NCBI GenBank assembly: GCA_016198685.1
Contig: JACQID010000006.1
Span: forward strand, 186,001 to 250,000
Direction: 5' to 3'
DNA length: 64,000 nt
Origin: Candidatus Aenigmatarchaeota archaeon
GTDB lineage: Archaea; Aenigmatarchaeota; Aenigmatarchaeia; GW2011-AR5
Shown here: positions 33,166 through 42,516 of the stretch, one piece after another
Numbering within the stretch: the first letter of the stretch is position 1
Layout of the letters: each line of letters opens with the position of its first letter
Program-made: the position numbers and the translations under genes
Notes under the pieces: generated by a model
The model's input: only the letters and a program-made list of their open reading frames with translations
Told to the model about the DNA's origin: nothing
Database searches by the model: none

Positions 33166-34896
33166 CTAGCGGTATCTGCCTCTTTCCCATTCTTTGGCTT
33201 TTCCGGCATCAACGGCAGCCTTGCCAAGGAATGTATGCTTCTCTTCAGGTATTTTGAGAAGGCCCTGTAATGGATCCCATGCATGCTCGCGCATGGCAAC
33301 AAGCTGTTGTGCATAGATATCCTTGTTTTCGAGGGATAGGCCGTAGAATTCGGGCGGAAGCGCCTCAGGTCTTGTGTCTGTATCAAGATATTTTACTATC
33401 TGCCTAAGCACGTAAACGCTGTATTCAAATATGTTGCTCATTTGCTGGTTGCCCGGTGATCTTCCGCTGCCACGTTCAAATATAATATAGCCGTCTTTGA
33501 AGCCTTTCTGCCTGAACCAGTATATCCATTTATATAGCGTGTCCGCGCCGCGGTCAGCGAGGGCTATAGGAATATGTGCCGTCCCGAAGTACGGTATAGG
33601 ATCGCCCAAGTGGAGTAGGAAGACTTGCGATCCGAAATCGTTGGGTAAGGTAGGAAGTTCAATGTTAAGGTCTATGTTCTGGCCCATCTCCTGCTCGAAG
33701 TCTATGCACTGCATGACTGCCGAGGAGCCTATTTTTTTGAGAAGATGATAGGCATGCAATGGATGATAAAGCCGCGCTATGCCTTCTGTTCCCTGTCCGG
33801 ATTGCGGGCATTCAAGAAGAAGCTTGACATTGTTTTTTTCGCAGAATTCCACGACGCTCATGCCACCCATGTGTTCCCTGTTATAATCCACTCTGCCAGG
33901 GCTTTTTCTGGTGGTAAAATGAGAATACAAGTAAAATGCAGCTACTGCCGCGTTGAATTCTCTCTGTTTCTCTATATATGCGCGGTTGGCGTCTTCTGAA
34001 TTATTGGAATAAGGTTCGCCTACTATCTTCACCCATATGGGATCCTTATTCGCTATCATGTATACGGCAGTGGCAAGATAGGCATCTATTTCTCCGGCCT
34101 CTATCTGATATTTTTCTATTTCGCCCTCTTTCCAGATGTCAAAGAGTCTTTCTTCTCTCATTCTTCTGAGAGTGGAATTTTCGATGTCGTCCCTTTGGGC
34201 GTTTAGAGAGTTTCTTACGTCATGCTCCAATTGCTCATCGCTGAGATCCTTGTACCTTTCGTCTTTTCGGAGCGCTTCTCTCGTGGCTTCTTCGGTCTTT
34301 TTTGCTTCTTCCTGGAAAATTTTGGCGACTTCAGTGCGGTATCTGGGCGTCTGTCTCAGCTCCTGCTCCACACGGCCCCCTACAAGATGCCTCTTAAGCC
34401 AGTCTTTGAGCACTTCAGCGCCTTTATCGCCTTGAGCAATCCGTTCATCGACCCATTCGCCAAATGGTTGTCCTGTAGGAGCTACAACCTGATATGTGTA
34501 ACCGAAAGGTCTTAGCTCGCGCTCATGAAACGACATCCATGTCGTGTTTGAGAGATGGAAGTTGACGTAGATGAATTTCAGGTTAGACGCGCCCTTCATG
34601 GTTATGCAAAGCCTTTCGTGGCTCTGGTCCCATCTTATGCGCTCTGCACTTTCAAACATGGCAACCTCGCCGATCTCGCCATGAAGGCCAAGTTCCATGT
34701 TCAATTTTTCGCGGACGCGATCCACGTAATTCTTTATGTCAGGCTCCAGGAACTCAAGGACTGTATCAAGATCAACCTGGTTGAATTGTATGCCTAGCGT
34801 GGCGCCAAAAGAGCCTGCCTTGCTGCCTAGACCCAAAAGATTCGGATCTTTTCCGATATTCCACCAGCCTGAAGAAATGCCAACTTTGTATGCCAT
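33166..34896 (-). CDS. TIM-barrel-like protein with helical insert, 576 aa
   Basis: No family can be named with confidence. The outer parts resemble a sugar-phosphate isomerase / endonuclease IV-type TIM barrel: VGISSGWWNIG at the start, then near the C-terminus KLLLECPQSG, AVMQCIDFEQEMGQ, VFLLHLGDPIP and GYIIFERGSG, spaced like successive strands with acidic or His ligands. Between them lies a charged helical insert (about 190-290, RKDERYKDLSDEQLEHDV). Soluble. It sits 24 bp after the 602-aa gene and 40 bp before the nucleotidyltransferase gene. Its role in the locus is unknown. Confidence 0.6.
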   Translation of the reverse strand: MAYKVGISSGWWNIGKDPNLLGLGSKAGSFGATLGIQFNQVDLDTVLEFLEPDIKNYVDRVREKLNMELGLHGEIGEVAMFESAERIRWDQSHERLCITMKGASNLKFIYVNFHLSNTTWMSFHERELRPFGYTYQVVAPTGQPFGEWVDERIAQGDKGAEVLKDWLKRHLVGGRVEQELRQTPRYRTEVAKIFQEEAKKTEEATREALRKDERYKDLSDEQLEHDVRNSLNAQRDDIENSTLRRMREERLFDIWKEGEIEKYQIEAGEIDAYLATAVYMIANKDPIWVKIVGEPYSNNSEDANRAYIEKQREFNAAVAAFYLYSHFTTRKSPGRVDYNREHMGGMSVVEFCEKNNVKLLLECPQSGQGTEGIARLYHPLHAYHLLKKIGSSAVMQCIDFEQEMGQNIDLNIELPTLPNDFGSQVFLLHLGDPIPYFGTAHIPIALADRGADTLYKWIYWFRQKGFKDGYIIFERGSGRSPGNQQMSNIFEYSVYVLRQIVKYLDTDTRPEALPPEFYGLSLENKDIYAQQLVAMREHAWDPLQGLLKIPEEKHTFLGKAAVDAGKAKEWERGRYR

Positions 34897-34920
34897 GTTT
34901 TTTACCTATACGTCAAGCGC

Positions 34921-36729
34921 TCAGTGATGCCCGCCGCCCCCGGGTGCAGGAGCCGCCGGTTTTGGCGGAGGAGCGGGAGTCGCCCCGCCTTTGCCGATGC
35001 CTATCTTGTTCTTGAGGAAATTGACTATCGGAGCATATCTTTCTTTTGCCATGCCTCGAAGGTGAATCTTGCCTATCCTTTCATCGAAATCCTTTTCATA
35101 AGGCCTGTTCTTCATGAATTGGAACGCAAACCCTATCTTTGCCAGCGTCTCGCTTATCTTTGCCATGCCCTCATGGAAACCGCCGCCTTCATGATCTTCT
35201 TTTTTATCGTCATGGTCATGCTCATCATGCCCTGAGTCATGGGAATCTCCACTGCTCTTCTGATTCTTTTTTTCTTTTGTCTCTTTCTCTGTTTTTTTGT
35301 TATGTTCAATATCGTGGATCCTATCATGCAATGATTTCTTGAGTCCAAGCAGCTCGTCCACATACCAGTCTAGCTCCTGCTTCATGGCCTCGTATTCAAG
35401 AAGCTTCACAAGCAGCACATTCTGGCTCATGAAGACGCCATAAATAAAAAAATCCGCATCCTCTATTTCATCGCCCGATGCAAGACGCATGTTCATCTTG
35501 TTGATGTCCAATACAAAGAACGAATAATAGAGTTTTCTTGTGGTGATAGATGAAGTTTCGGTAAGTATATGTTTTACTTTTTCATCGACCCAGTCTTTAG
35601 TTATCCACTTGTATTTCACGACAAGCCCGTGATCTTTATGGAATATAAGATTATCCTGCGTCCACTTGTCATAAGGAGTAAAAGTCCCGTCTGCTTGCTC
35701 AACCGCCTGCTCTTCCGAGCCGGCCATACGGGCAAATTCAGTAGCAGTATAAAATCGCCATGCCCATGCCCTTATGTTGTTCACAGCAAGGGCTTGGGAC
35801 GGATTGAAAAGAAAATTTTCGTGCATATGGTGGCTCCCCATCCCCTTGCCCTCAAGGCCTTCTGCCAGGAGCTTGTGCCTCAGTATATTCGGGCCAAGCC
35901 ATTCTCTGTACATATGGACCGTATATTCTCTGCTTCTCACGAGTTCCGTTATTTTCTGATATCGCGATTTGAGCTCTGGTTCAAACAGTTTTTTCCATTC
36001 CTGATATAGACGGTTCTTTGAAGAAAGCACGACTGCTTCAGCTTTAGAGACGTTCAGTTTCTCGGTTATTATGTTGACATCTGTTTCACTGCCCATGCGC
36101 ATGAAATCGGTTATGAGTGTCGGCCATCTGCTTACTATATTGCGCATGGCTATGCTGTCTCCGGTATGTGCGTCTACCTGATCTATAAATACCGCCCTAA
36201 GCGCGTGTTCATCCTTTTTTTCTGCAAATGAGGACCATCGCTTATCTTCGGGCGCGTCTGGATCGTATTTCACGCCAAAATAATCAAGGAATTCCCTGTA
36301 TTTTCTTTCATCGTGCTTCAGAAGCTCAAGATCTGCTATAGATTGCGATATGGATTGCAACCCTGCCTTTATTCTGCCCTCGATTTCCTCTTTCTGGGCA
36401 ATTGTTATATGATAGTACTGGGAGTATGTAGGCGTCACTTCTATTGTCTCGGAAATTTTCTTGACGCCGTTATATTCCCATTTCCTCAACTGCAAAAGAA
36501 GGCTCATCCATATGCCGGATGTCATTCCAGGAGGAGTTGTGGGGTTTATCTTTGTGAACATCTCAAATGGCATGGAGCATACTGCATGGCCAAGATATTT
36601 GCCATGAGGGCCAAAATATTCGGAATCAAACCCTTTGTCGTTTACCCTGGCATTTGGAACCCCTGTTATAGGATTTCTTGTCGTAAACATTTTATCGTCA
36701 AGAATGAAATCCTTAGGTTTTTCAGGCAT
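34921..36729 (-). CDS. Large unknown protein with His-rich tail, 602 aa
   Basis: Not recognised. The first 460 residues are a mix of helices with many aromatic residues (TPPGMTSGIWMSLLLQLRKW; NNIRAWAWRFYTATEFARMA). Residues about 470-530 are a highly charged, low-complexity linker with a His/Asp cluster (HDSGHDEHDHDDKKEDHEGG) that could bind metal. The tail is Pro/Ala/Gly-rich and ends GGGGHH. No signal peptide or clear membrane span. A TATA-like ACCATTTATAGC lies about 26 bp before the ATG. First large gene of the reverse arm of the locus. Confidence 0.6.
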   Translation of the reverse strand: MPEKPKDFILDDKMFTTRNPITGVPNARVNDKGFDSEYFGPHGKYLGHAVCSMPFEMFTKINPTTPPGMTSGIWMSLLLQLRKWEYNGVKKISETIEVTPTYSQYYHITIAQKEEIEGRIKAGLQSISQSIADLELLKHDERKYREFLDYFGVKYDPDAPEDKRWSSFAEKKDEHALRAVFIDQVDAHTGDSIAMRNIVSRWPTLITDFMRMGSETDVNIITEKLNVSKAEAVVLSSKNRLYQEWKKLFEPELKSRYQKITELVRSREYTVHMYREWLGPNILRHKLLAEGLEGKGMGSHHMHENFLFNPSQALAVNNIRAWAWRFYTATEFARMAGSEEQAVEQADGTFTPYDKWTQDNLIFHKDHGLVVKYKWITKDWVDEKVKHILTETSSITTRKLYYSFFVLDINKMNMRLASGDEIEDADFFIYGVFMSQNVLLVKLLEYEAMKQELDWYVDELLGLKKSLHDRIHDIEHNKKTEKETKEKKNQKSSGDSHDSGHDEHDHDDKKEDHEGGGFHEGMAKISETLAKIGFAFQFMKNRPYEKDFDERIGKIHLRGMAKERYAPIVNFLKNKIGIGKGGATPAPPPKPAAPAPGGGGHH

Positions 36730-36762
36730 TATTATACTTATCTTGGTCGTGCTATAAATGGT

Positions 36763-37107
36763 TTATGTAAGAAGCAGCCAGATACCGAGTATGCTAAGCA
36801 CGATGCCTATGAATATTCCGGCCTTGCTCATGCCTTCTTTCTGATAATCAAGTATATCCGGGAAACCTATTACAAGAAACACTCCGATGCCTGCAAGGAA
36901 AAGCGCAAAGAGCTTTTTCAGAACAAAGCCTAGCGTAAGTTTAGAGACATATATCCAGCCGCCGCCAAATATCGACAAGACACCTACTATCAGGACTATC
37001 ATAAGGTGCGTATCTTTAAGGACGCTGCCTCGCTGTTCTATGGAGAAATATATGGAAAGGATGCCAAAAGCTATGAGAACAGCTCCTATGACGTATTCTA
37101 CGACCAT
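36763..37107 (-). CDS. Four-span membrane protein, 114 aa
   Basis: A 114-aa protein that is hydrophobic throughout, with about four membrane helices and no recognised family. The start is set at 37107 (MVVEYVIGAVLIAFG) because GAGGTCATGAC precedes it; the longer track ORF overlaps the divergent promoter. First gene of the reverse arm; the forward arm begins 74 bp away. Confidence 0.65.
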   Translation of the reverse strand: MVVEYVIGAVLIAFGILSIYFSIEQRGSVLKDTHLMIVLIVGVLSIFGGGWIYVSKLTLGFVLKKLFALFLAGIGVFLVIGFPDILDYQKEGMSKAGIFIGIVLSILGIWLLLT

Positions 37108-37180
37108 GTCATGACCTCTAACGCATAAATAGCGCCATAATTTTATATACCGCGTACTATAATAATAGATAGGTTTTAGC
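37108..37180. promoter_or_regulatory. Divergent promoter of the 31.7-38.6 kb locus
   Basis: Two TATA-like boxes point outward: ATAATTTTATATACC (37139-37153) before the forward gene at 37181, and GCTATTTATGCG on the minus strand before the membrane protein gene. The 73-bp spacing would let one regulator control both arms. Confidence 0.6.
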
Positions 37181-37702
37181 ATGGTTTGGGCAAGGACAAG
37201 GTTGCTGATTTGGGACTACATATTCGAGCCAGTAAAGAGAATAAAAGTAAATTACGTCGGCCCCCATCCGGACAAATTCTACAAGGAGGTCAATAAGCTC
37301 ATAAGGACAGTTTTCAACGTCCCTGACGCCTATGTGCAGGAGAAAGAATATACGTGGGAAAAGGGCGAAGAAGCCGAGAAATTCGACATAGACTGGGAAG
37401 TCAACAAGATGCTGGATACTTTCAGCTACATAACGGTTGAAATATCCCTGAGAGGCTTTGTCTCCCATGACCACGGCAAGGCATCAATAGTGCTAAGACC
37501 GAGACTAATAACAGAATACCCTCAAGACACGGTCTGGCAGAACAGCATAGTATACGAAATGCTCAGGCGCGTATGGCACAAGTTTTTCTATCACCAGAGA
37601 AGAATGGAATACCTTGCGATGGGCAAGGAAATGGTAGTGACTTTTGAGAACAGCGTCAAGGCCTATGGAGAGCAGCTTAGGGAGAGCAAGGTGGAAGAGT
37701 GA
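37181..37702 (+). CDS. Unknown protein, paralogue A
   Basis: A 173-aa protein not recognised. Early motif RIKVNYVGPHPDKFYKE, a middle strand region (TVEISLRGFVSHDHGKAS), then a basic aromatic helix (RRVWHKFFYHQRRMEY). The same order occurs in the next gene, so the two are distant paralogues. Mixed alpha/beta, soluble. The stop overlaps the GTG start of the next gene by 4 bp (GTGA), so production of the two is probably coupled. Confidence 0.65.
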   Translation: MVWARTRLLIWDYIFEPVKRIKVNYVGPHPDKFYKEVNKLIRTVFNVPDAYVQEKEYTWEKGEEAEKFDIDWEVNKMLDTFSYITVEISLRGFVSHDHGKASIVLRPRLITEYPQDTVWQNSIVYEMLRRVWHKFFYHQRRMEYLAMGKEMVVTFENSVKAYGEQLRESKVEE

Positions 37703-38187
37703 GCCCAACGGTACAGGTTGAGGATGATATACTTCAGCCATCCGATTCCATGAAGATAGATTTCAAGGGAAAGCATCCTTTTGCCGCATGCGAGAAATTT
37801 CCGGAATATTTGAGGGATATAATGAAGGTATCCCGGAAAGATATAGTTGAAACTGACCTGCGATGGGATATCACTTCCGATCCGCGCACGTTTTACGGCT
37901 GGTGGGCAGGGTCGAGGAAAGAGGACAGGTGGACAAGGACTACCATAAGAATAATTGCACAAGGGGAGCAGGGCACGAATTTCAAGGGCTCCATAAAAAT
38001 CATAATCAAAGGCACCATAACGACAACCTATGAATACAGCAACTTCATACAGAAGAGCTTCTGGTGGTTTTTCAATCACATGTTCTACTATAACAATAGA
38101 AGAAGATACTTTGAATTTGCTAAGGATAACATAATGGAGATACGCGAAGCTTTACTAAAGCAATTCGAAATATACCGGGAGGCATGA
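37699..38187 (+). CDS. Unknown protein, paralogue B
   Basis: A 162-aa protein starting with GTG. It repeats the layout of paralogue A: MKIDFKGKHPFAACEKF, strands with TIRIIAQGEQG and GSIKIIIKGTITTTYEY, and an aromatic-basic helix (WWFFNHMFYYNNRRRYFEF). The very aromatic helix might contact membrane or RNA; this is speculation. Overlaps the next gene by 4 bp (ATGA). Confidence 0.65.
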   Translation: MSPTVQVEDDILQPSDSMKIDFKGKHPFAACEKFPEYLRDIMKVSRKDIVETDLRWDITSDPRTFYGWWAGSRKEDRWTRTTIRIIAQGEQGTNFKGSIKIIIKGTITTTYEYSNFIQKSFWWFFNHMFYYNNRRRYFEFAKDNIMEIREALLKQFEIYREA

Positions 38188-38600
38188 CTATGGGAATAGG
38201 CGACATAATAGGAGGCGTAAAAGACAAAATCCTTGGAAGGAATAACAATGAGGATCTTGATGACATAAAATCTTATGTTACCGGTGCCAATGACCAATAT
38301 GGGCAAAGCTTCCGTGAAAACGTGATGGGTGCGGCTGAACAGGCAAATGATACCCCGCCCAAGCCTTGGGAGCGGGAAAATATTGCTACCGACCCTTTCG
38401 GTTCAGAGCAGCCTTTACCTGACAGGCGGGACCTTACGATGCAAAGCGGCCGCCCAAGCCGTACTGAAGCAAACTATGATATCATGGAGAAATTGACCAT
38501 GATCGAATCCCAGCTTGCCGCGATCCGAAGCCAGACTGAAACAATCAATGAACGCCTGAAGAATCTTGAGTTCAGGATGGGGACAGGAAGAAGGTTCTGA
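38184..38600 (+). CDS. Unknown coiled-coil protein, 138 aa
   Basis: Last gene of the forward arm. A short N-terminal region (GIGDIIGGVKDKILGRN), a disordered polar centre (about 45-95, many Pro/Asp/Arg), and a C-terminal coiled coil (YDIMEKLTMIESQLAAIRSQ then ETINERLKNLEFRM) with heptad spacing. No family recognised; could scaffold the two paralogues. Confidence 0.65.
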   Translation: MTMGIGDIIGGVKDKILGRNNNEDLDDIKSYVTGANDQYGQSFRENVMGAAEQANDTPPKPWERENIATDPFGSEQPLPDRRDLTMQSGRPSRTEANYDIMEKLTMIESQLAAIRSQTETINERLKNLEFRMGTGRRF

Positions 38601-38624
38601 TTTTTATAGAATGAGAAAATACGG

Positions 38625-40313
38625 CTACAAATAATATTTCCCCTGTTCTTTCTGCTCGCGGTCCTTGACTGAATCGGGCTTGTTCGCGCGTGGGCGCTTG
38701 GTTTGCGGGTCTTTTCTGAAAGTGACGTTGAGACTCTTCAAAAATTCATTAAGTCCTTCATTGAGAGTCATGACTCTGGCGTGACCGCGAATCCCAGGCT
38801 CGCCAGTGAATAGCATTGCTTTGTCAGACACATAGTTAATGAGCATGAGATCGTGGTCTATTATGAGGACAGTTCCGAAGCTCTTGAGTATCTTGGCGAG
38901 CGCCATGCGCTGGTCTACGTCAAGATAGGCCGAGGGCTCATCAAGAAGATAAAGGTCGGCATCCTTCATCAGGCAGAGGGCTATTGCGACGCGCTGCAAT
39001 TCTCCTCCGGATAGATTCTTCACGGATTTTTCCATGAGCCTTTCGATGCCCAGCTGGCGCATTATTATCTTGTCCTGCCTATCGGCAGTTCCGAGAAGCT
39101 CGGCAACTGTCCCGGCAAAATCGCTGTCAAGATACTGCGGCTTGTACGATATCTTCACGTCCTGGCGTTCAGCCAGCATCTTTGCAAACGTCGTTTTGCC
39201 AAGGCCGTTGGCGCCCAGAACGCCAACCACTTCGTTCTGGTATATAATGCCAGGGTCGACCGTGAGGGAAAACTGATCATAATTTTTCTGCATTTCATCG
39301 AAGGCTACTGCAGCGGTCTTCGATGGCTTCTTTTCGTTAGTTGCTTCGAACTGAAGCGGGTCTCGGAACTTTACGTTTTCTTCAGGGATATATCCGTCAA
39401 GGAAATTGTTTATTCCTTTCCTCACGGAATAAGGCTGAGAGACTATGCCGTATACGCCCGGCGAACCGTAGAATATATGTATCCTATCTGCCATGATATC
39501 AAGGGTTGCGAGGTCATGCTCAACTACCATCACAAGCTTTTTTTCTGCAAGCTTCTTTATCGTCATGGCGACGTTCACTCTCTGCCTCACGTCAAGGTAG
39601 GAAGATGGCTCGTCAAAATAATAGATATCGGCATCTTTGGCGAGTGCGGCGGCGATTGCGACCCGCTGCAATTCGCCCCCTGAAACCTCGGAAAGCTTGC
39701 GGTCCAAGACTGCGGAAAGCTCGAGTTGTTTTATGATTTCATCAGGGCAATTTTTCAGAGCCTCCTTGACAGTCCCTTTGATCACATCAGGCAATAGATT
39801 AACTTGCTGGGGCTTGTAAACGGACTTCACGTCCTCTTTCAAAAGCCGCTCGAAATAGTTCTGCAGTTCCGTGCCTCTATGCGTCTTCATTAGGCTTTCA
39901 TATACATCTTTTTTGCTTCTTCCTTCAGATACCATGCCAAGATTAGGAGCGAGCTGTCCGGATAATATGCGAAGGGCGCTGGTTTTGCCTGTACCGTTAG
40001 GGCCAAGAAGGCCGACAACGCCCTGGAAAGGCACTGGAAGTCCGAAGACGCGAAAGCCGTTTACCCCGTACTGCATTATCGGGCTTTCTTTCTTCTCTTC
40101 AGGAAGGTTAACTATATACCACGCATTGAAAGGGCACTTCTTGTGGCACAAGCCGCACCCTATGCACAAGGATTCATTTATCTGAGGATGGAATTTGTCC
40201 GGCCCGATATAAATGCATTCTTCTCCTTCCCTGTTGACAGGGCATGCGGCTATGCATTCGTAACTGCATTTCTTCGGGTTGCAAAGTTCGTTATCAAGGA
40301 CTGCTATTCTCAT
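38625..40313 (-). CDS. abcE1: Ribosome recycling ATPase ABCE1
   Basis: Splits ribosomes into subunits after termination. The N-terminal iron-sulphur domain has CNPKKCSYECIAACPVNREG and CIGCGLCHKKCPFNA, giving eight cluster ligands. Two ABC domains follow: Walker A GPNGTGKTSAL and GANGLGKTTFA, signatures SGGELQRVAIA and LSGGELQRVAIAL, and Walker B regions with YFDEPSSYLD and LLDEPSAYLD. Start moved to Met 40313 (MRIAVLD). About 562 aa, slightly short of the usual 590. Confidence 0.97.
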   Translation of the reverse strand: MRIAVLDNELCNPKKCSYECIAACPVNREGEECIYIGPDKFHPQINESLCIGCGLCHKKCPFNAWYIVNLPEEKKESPIMQYGVNGFRVFGLPVPFQGVVGLLGPNGTGKTSALRILSGQLAPNLGMVSEGRSKKDVYESLMKTHRGTELQNYFERLLKEDVKSVYKPQQVNLLPDVIKGTVKEALKNCPDEIIKQLELSAVLDRKLSEVSGGELQRVAIAAALAKDADIYYFDEPSSYLDVRQRVNVAMTIKKLAEKKLVMVVEHDLATLDIMADRIHIFYGSPGVYGIVSQPYSVRKGINNFLDGYIPEENVKFRDPLQFEATNEKKPSKTAAVAFDEMQKNYDQFSLTVDPGIIYQNEVVGVLGANGLGKTTFAKMLAERQDVKISYKPQYLDSDFAGTVAELLGTADRQDKIIMRQLGIERLMEKSVKNLSGGELQRVAIALCLMKDADLYLLDEPSAYLDVDQRMALAKILKSFGTVLIIDHDLMLINYVSDKAMLFTGEPGIRGHARVMTLNEGLNEFLKSLNVTFRKDPQTKRPRANKPDSVKDREQKEQGKYYL

Positions 40314-40342
40314 ACTAAACACTTGAATTTCAGAAATAAAAG

Positions 40343-40804
40343 CTACTCGTAGACGATGTCAAGGTCTTTTCCGTATATTCTGGAGAGTGAATCCAAGCTG
40401 CCGCGGCTTACACGTCTTGCGTATCGTCTTGACACGCGCAGCCTTAATTTCTCTTTTCCGTCATAAAGGACATTGACGCCTATTACAGGAACCATCAGCA
40501 TGTCTTCAGCCATCTTTTTCCTGTCGTCAGTCTCTTCGAGTATCTTCACTTTTCTCCTGAGGGCGTCCTCTATCTTTTTTACGCCCCTGCCGCCTTTCCC
40601 TATTATTTTGTTGACAGCACCCTTTTTTGCGGTTATGACGACCCGGTCGCCATCTGTGACGCTCTCATAATCGGCTTCTGAATCGACCGAGTGAAGGGCT
40701 CTGGCCACATCTACCTCAAGCTGAGTAGTCTTGCCTTCGTGGAGGTTTTTCAGGCAGCTTTGGCACAGAACGCCACTACCTCTGCAGAACCGGCAAATTT
40801 TCAT
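40343..40804 (-). CDS. KH-domain RNA-binding protein (NusA-like)
   Basis: A 153-aa protein: an N-terminal zinc knuckle (CRFCRGSGVLCQSC, about 3-17), then a KH-type domain with the GKGGRGVKKIEDAL loop at about 75 and a C-terminal basic segment (LRLRVSRRYARRVSRG). This layout matches an archaeal RNA-binding protein family annotated as NusA-like or KH-domain; its role in transcription or rRNA handling is not settled. Start 40804 (MKICRFC) replaces the track start. Head-to-head with deoxyhypusine synthase. Confidence 0.8.
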   Translation of the reverse strand: MKICRFCRGSGVLCQSCLKNLHEGKTTQLEVDVARALHSVDSEADYESVTDGDRVVITAKKGAVNKIIGKGGRGVKKIEDALRRKVKILEETDDRKKMAEDMLMVPVIGVNVLYDGKEKLRLRVSRRYARRVSRGSLDSLSRIYGKDLDIVYE

Positions 40805-40887
40805 GAAATCACTATTAGGCTGATAGACTAACTTTCTAAGATAACTTTTTAACTCTTGTTGGGGATAGCTCAATCAGCGGCGGCTGC

Positions 40888-41919
40888 ATGACGGTCTCCA
40901 AGAAGATGATAAATATGGTAACAAAAAAACAATTAGACAGGGCGCATGACCTTGATTTCCGCAAGACATTGGATGTCAAGGATTTTGTTCCAGTCAAAGG
41001 TCATGATTTTTCCAAAAAGATGAACTTGAAGGAGTTTATAGATTCCTTCAAGACGCTCGGCTTTCAAGCGACCAACCTTGGCATAGGAGTGGATATTGTA
41101 AGAAAAATGCGCAAAGAGAAAGTCAAGATAATACTTACTTTTACCTCCAATCTCACGACATCTGGCATAAGGGATGTAATAACATTTCTGGCTAAAAACA
41201 GGCATGTTGATGTGCTTTGTACGACAGGCGGGGGAATAGAGGAAGATATACTCAAGTGTTATGATCCATTTGTTCTAGGTCACTTTGACAAGGACGCAAA
41301 AGAGCTTTATGGTAAAGGCATGAACAGGACAGGGAACATTTACGTTCCGGATTCAATATATGCAAAATTTGAAAAATTCACATTGGCGCTTCTTGAGAAA
41401 TTTTACAAGAGGCAAATAGCAGAAAACAAGATATTGACAGGCATAGAGCTTGTCAAGGAAATGGGCAAGGAAATAAACAACGAGTCGTCTTTCCTTTATT
41501 GGGCGTACAAAAACAACATTCCGGTCTTTTCGCCGTCAATACTTGACGGCGCCATTGGTGATATTGTATGGTTCTTCAAGCATCAAAATCCTGATTTCAA
41601 GTTCGATTCTTCTGAAGACATATATCAGATGAATGACATGCCGCTTGACGCCAAAGACACAGGCGTCATCGCCCTTGGAGCCGGAGCTTCCAGACATTAT
41701 GTCCTTAACGCCCATATTTTCAGGGGTGGCACAAAATATGCTGTGTTTATTTCCAGCGGCACGGAATGGGATGGTTCCACATCCAGCGCCAAGCCTGATG
41801 AGGCTTACACATGGGGAAAAATCAGGTTGTTCGAGCCTTTCTACAAGAACTCTGTTGAAGTCGCTGGGGACGCGACGATACTGTTTCCGCTGATAGTCGC
41901 TGGGGCATTTCTTGATTAA
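40888..41919 (+). CDS. dys: Deoxyhypusine synthase
   Basis: Transfers the aminobutyl group of spermidine to a Lys of aIF5A. The 343-aa length and motifs match: TSNLTTSGIRDVI, the NAD-site region LCTTGGGIEEDIL, and the active-site Lys in STSSAKPDEAYTWGKI near 311. The start is the first Met; Met codons at 40906 and 40915 are possible alternatives. A 93-nt repeat lies 24 bp after the stop. Confidence 0.96.
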   Translation: MTVSKKMINMVTKKQLDRAHDLDFRKTLDVKDFVPVKGHDFSKKMNLKEFIDSFKTLGFQATNLGIGVDIVRKMRKEKVKIILTFTSNLTTSGIRDVITFLAKNRHVDVLCTTGGGIEEDILKCYDPFVLGHFDKDAKELYGKGMNRTGNIYVPDSIYAKFEKFTLALLEKFYKRQIAENKILTGIELVKEMGKEINNESSFLYWAYKNNIPVFSPSILDGAIGDIVWFFKHQNPDFKFDSSEDIYQMNDMPLDAKDTGVIALGAGASRHYVLNAHIFRGGTKYAVFISSGTEWDGSTSSAKPDEAYTWGKIRLFEPFYKNSVEVAGDATILFPLIVAGAFLD

Positions 41920-41943
41920 TCTCGCGTATTGCGGTAATCTTAA

Positions 41944-42036
41944 TTTAAACATCGAATTCCGCCGTATTAACACGGCGGATGAAACAACGGGAATTCGATG
42001 TGCAAATCCACCGCTTTCAAGCGGTGGATTTTTAAA
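41944..42036. repeat. 93-nt structured repeat, copy 2
   Basis: Second copy of 3650-3742, with 5 differences. The outer stem CATCGAATTCC (41950-41960) pairs perfectly with GGAATTCGATG (41990-42000); inside, CCGCCGT pairs with ACGGCGG; a further hairpin CCACCGCTT-TC-AAGCGGTGG spans 42008-42027. It ends with ATTTTTAAA, about 26 bp before ATG 42058, so its edge is the TATA box of the next gene. No reading frame inside. Confidence 0.8.
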
Positions 42037-42057
42037 GCTTGGTATAAAAAATACACG

Positions 42058-42489
42058 ATGGCAGAAAACAGCGAGATTTCTTTTGCAGATTGGGTTGCTA
42101 AAAACGGACTAAAATACGGTGAACCTGTAGCCATACTCCACAACGGCCATTATACCGCTAATACAAAAAGAAAGCCTGTGAGTCTTTTTCCGGGAGATGC
42201 AATCGTGGGAAATCTCCAGACGTTTAACTGGACACGCTATGATAATCATGCGCCTGAAAACGGTGCTGTTTTGGGCCTCAGATACCCAATAAAAGTATCT
42301 ACTGAGGATAAAAGCGCAAGAAGATATGCCCCTGTCAACGGTCGCATTCCTTTCCATGAATACATAACAGAGGGCAATAACGGCAATGGTGTTGCATTTG
42401 TCGTAGGAAGAGAGGCAGTTGCCAAAGCAATAGGGATTAAGCCCGAGCAATTGAAATCTCTCATGGCCGACCCCTACAAAGCGCTATAA
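42058..42489 (+). CDS. Hypothetical protein, 143 aa
   Basis: Not recognised. Soluble, with several strand-like stretches (EPVAILHNGHYTANTKRK; GNGVAFVVGREAVAKAIG). The start ATG 42058 is supported by the repeat-borne TATA box; the track start at 41998 lies inside the repeat. It lies between deoxyhypusine synthase and the ACT-domain gene. Confidence 0.6.
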   Translation: MAENSEISFADWVAKNGLKYGEPVAILHNGHYTANTKRKPVSLFPGDAIVGNLQTFNWTRYDNHAPENGAVLGLRYPIKVSTEDKSARRYAPVNGRIPFHEYITEGNNGNGVAFVVGREAVAKAIGIKPEQLKSLMADPYKAL

Positions 42490-42516
42490 AACCGATTTTT
42501 CTTTTCTTGTTTTTGC

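Noticed and set aside
40861-40899. GGGGATAGCTCAATCAGCGG resembles a tRNA D-arm region
   Set aside because: No acceptor, anticodon or T arm can be formed; the stretch is the promoter and start of deoxyhypusine synthase.
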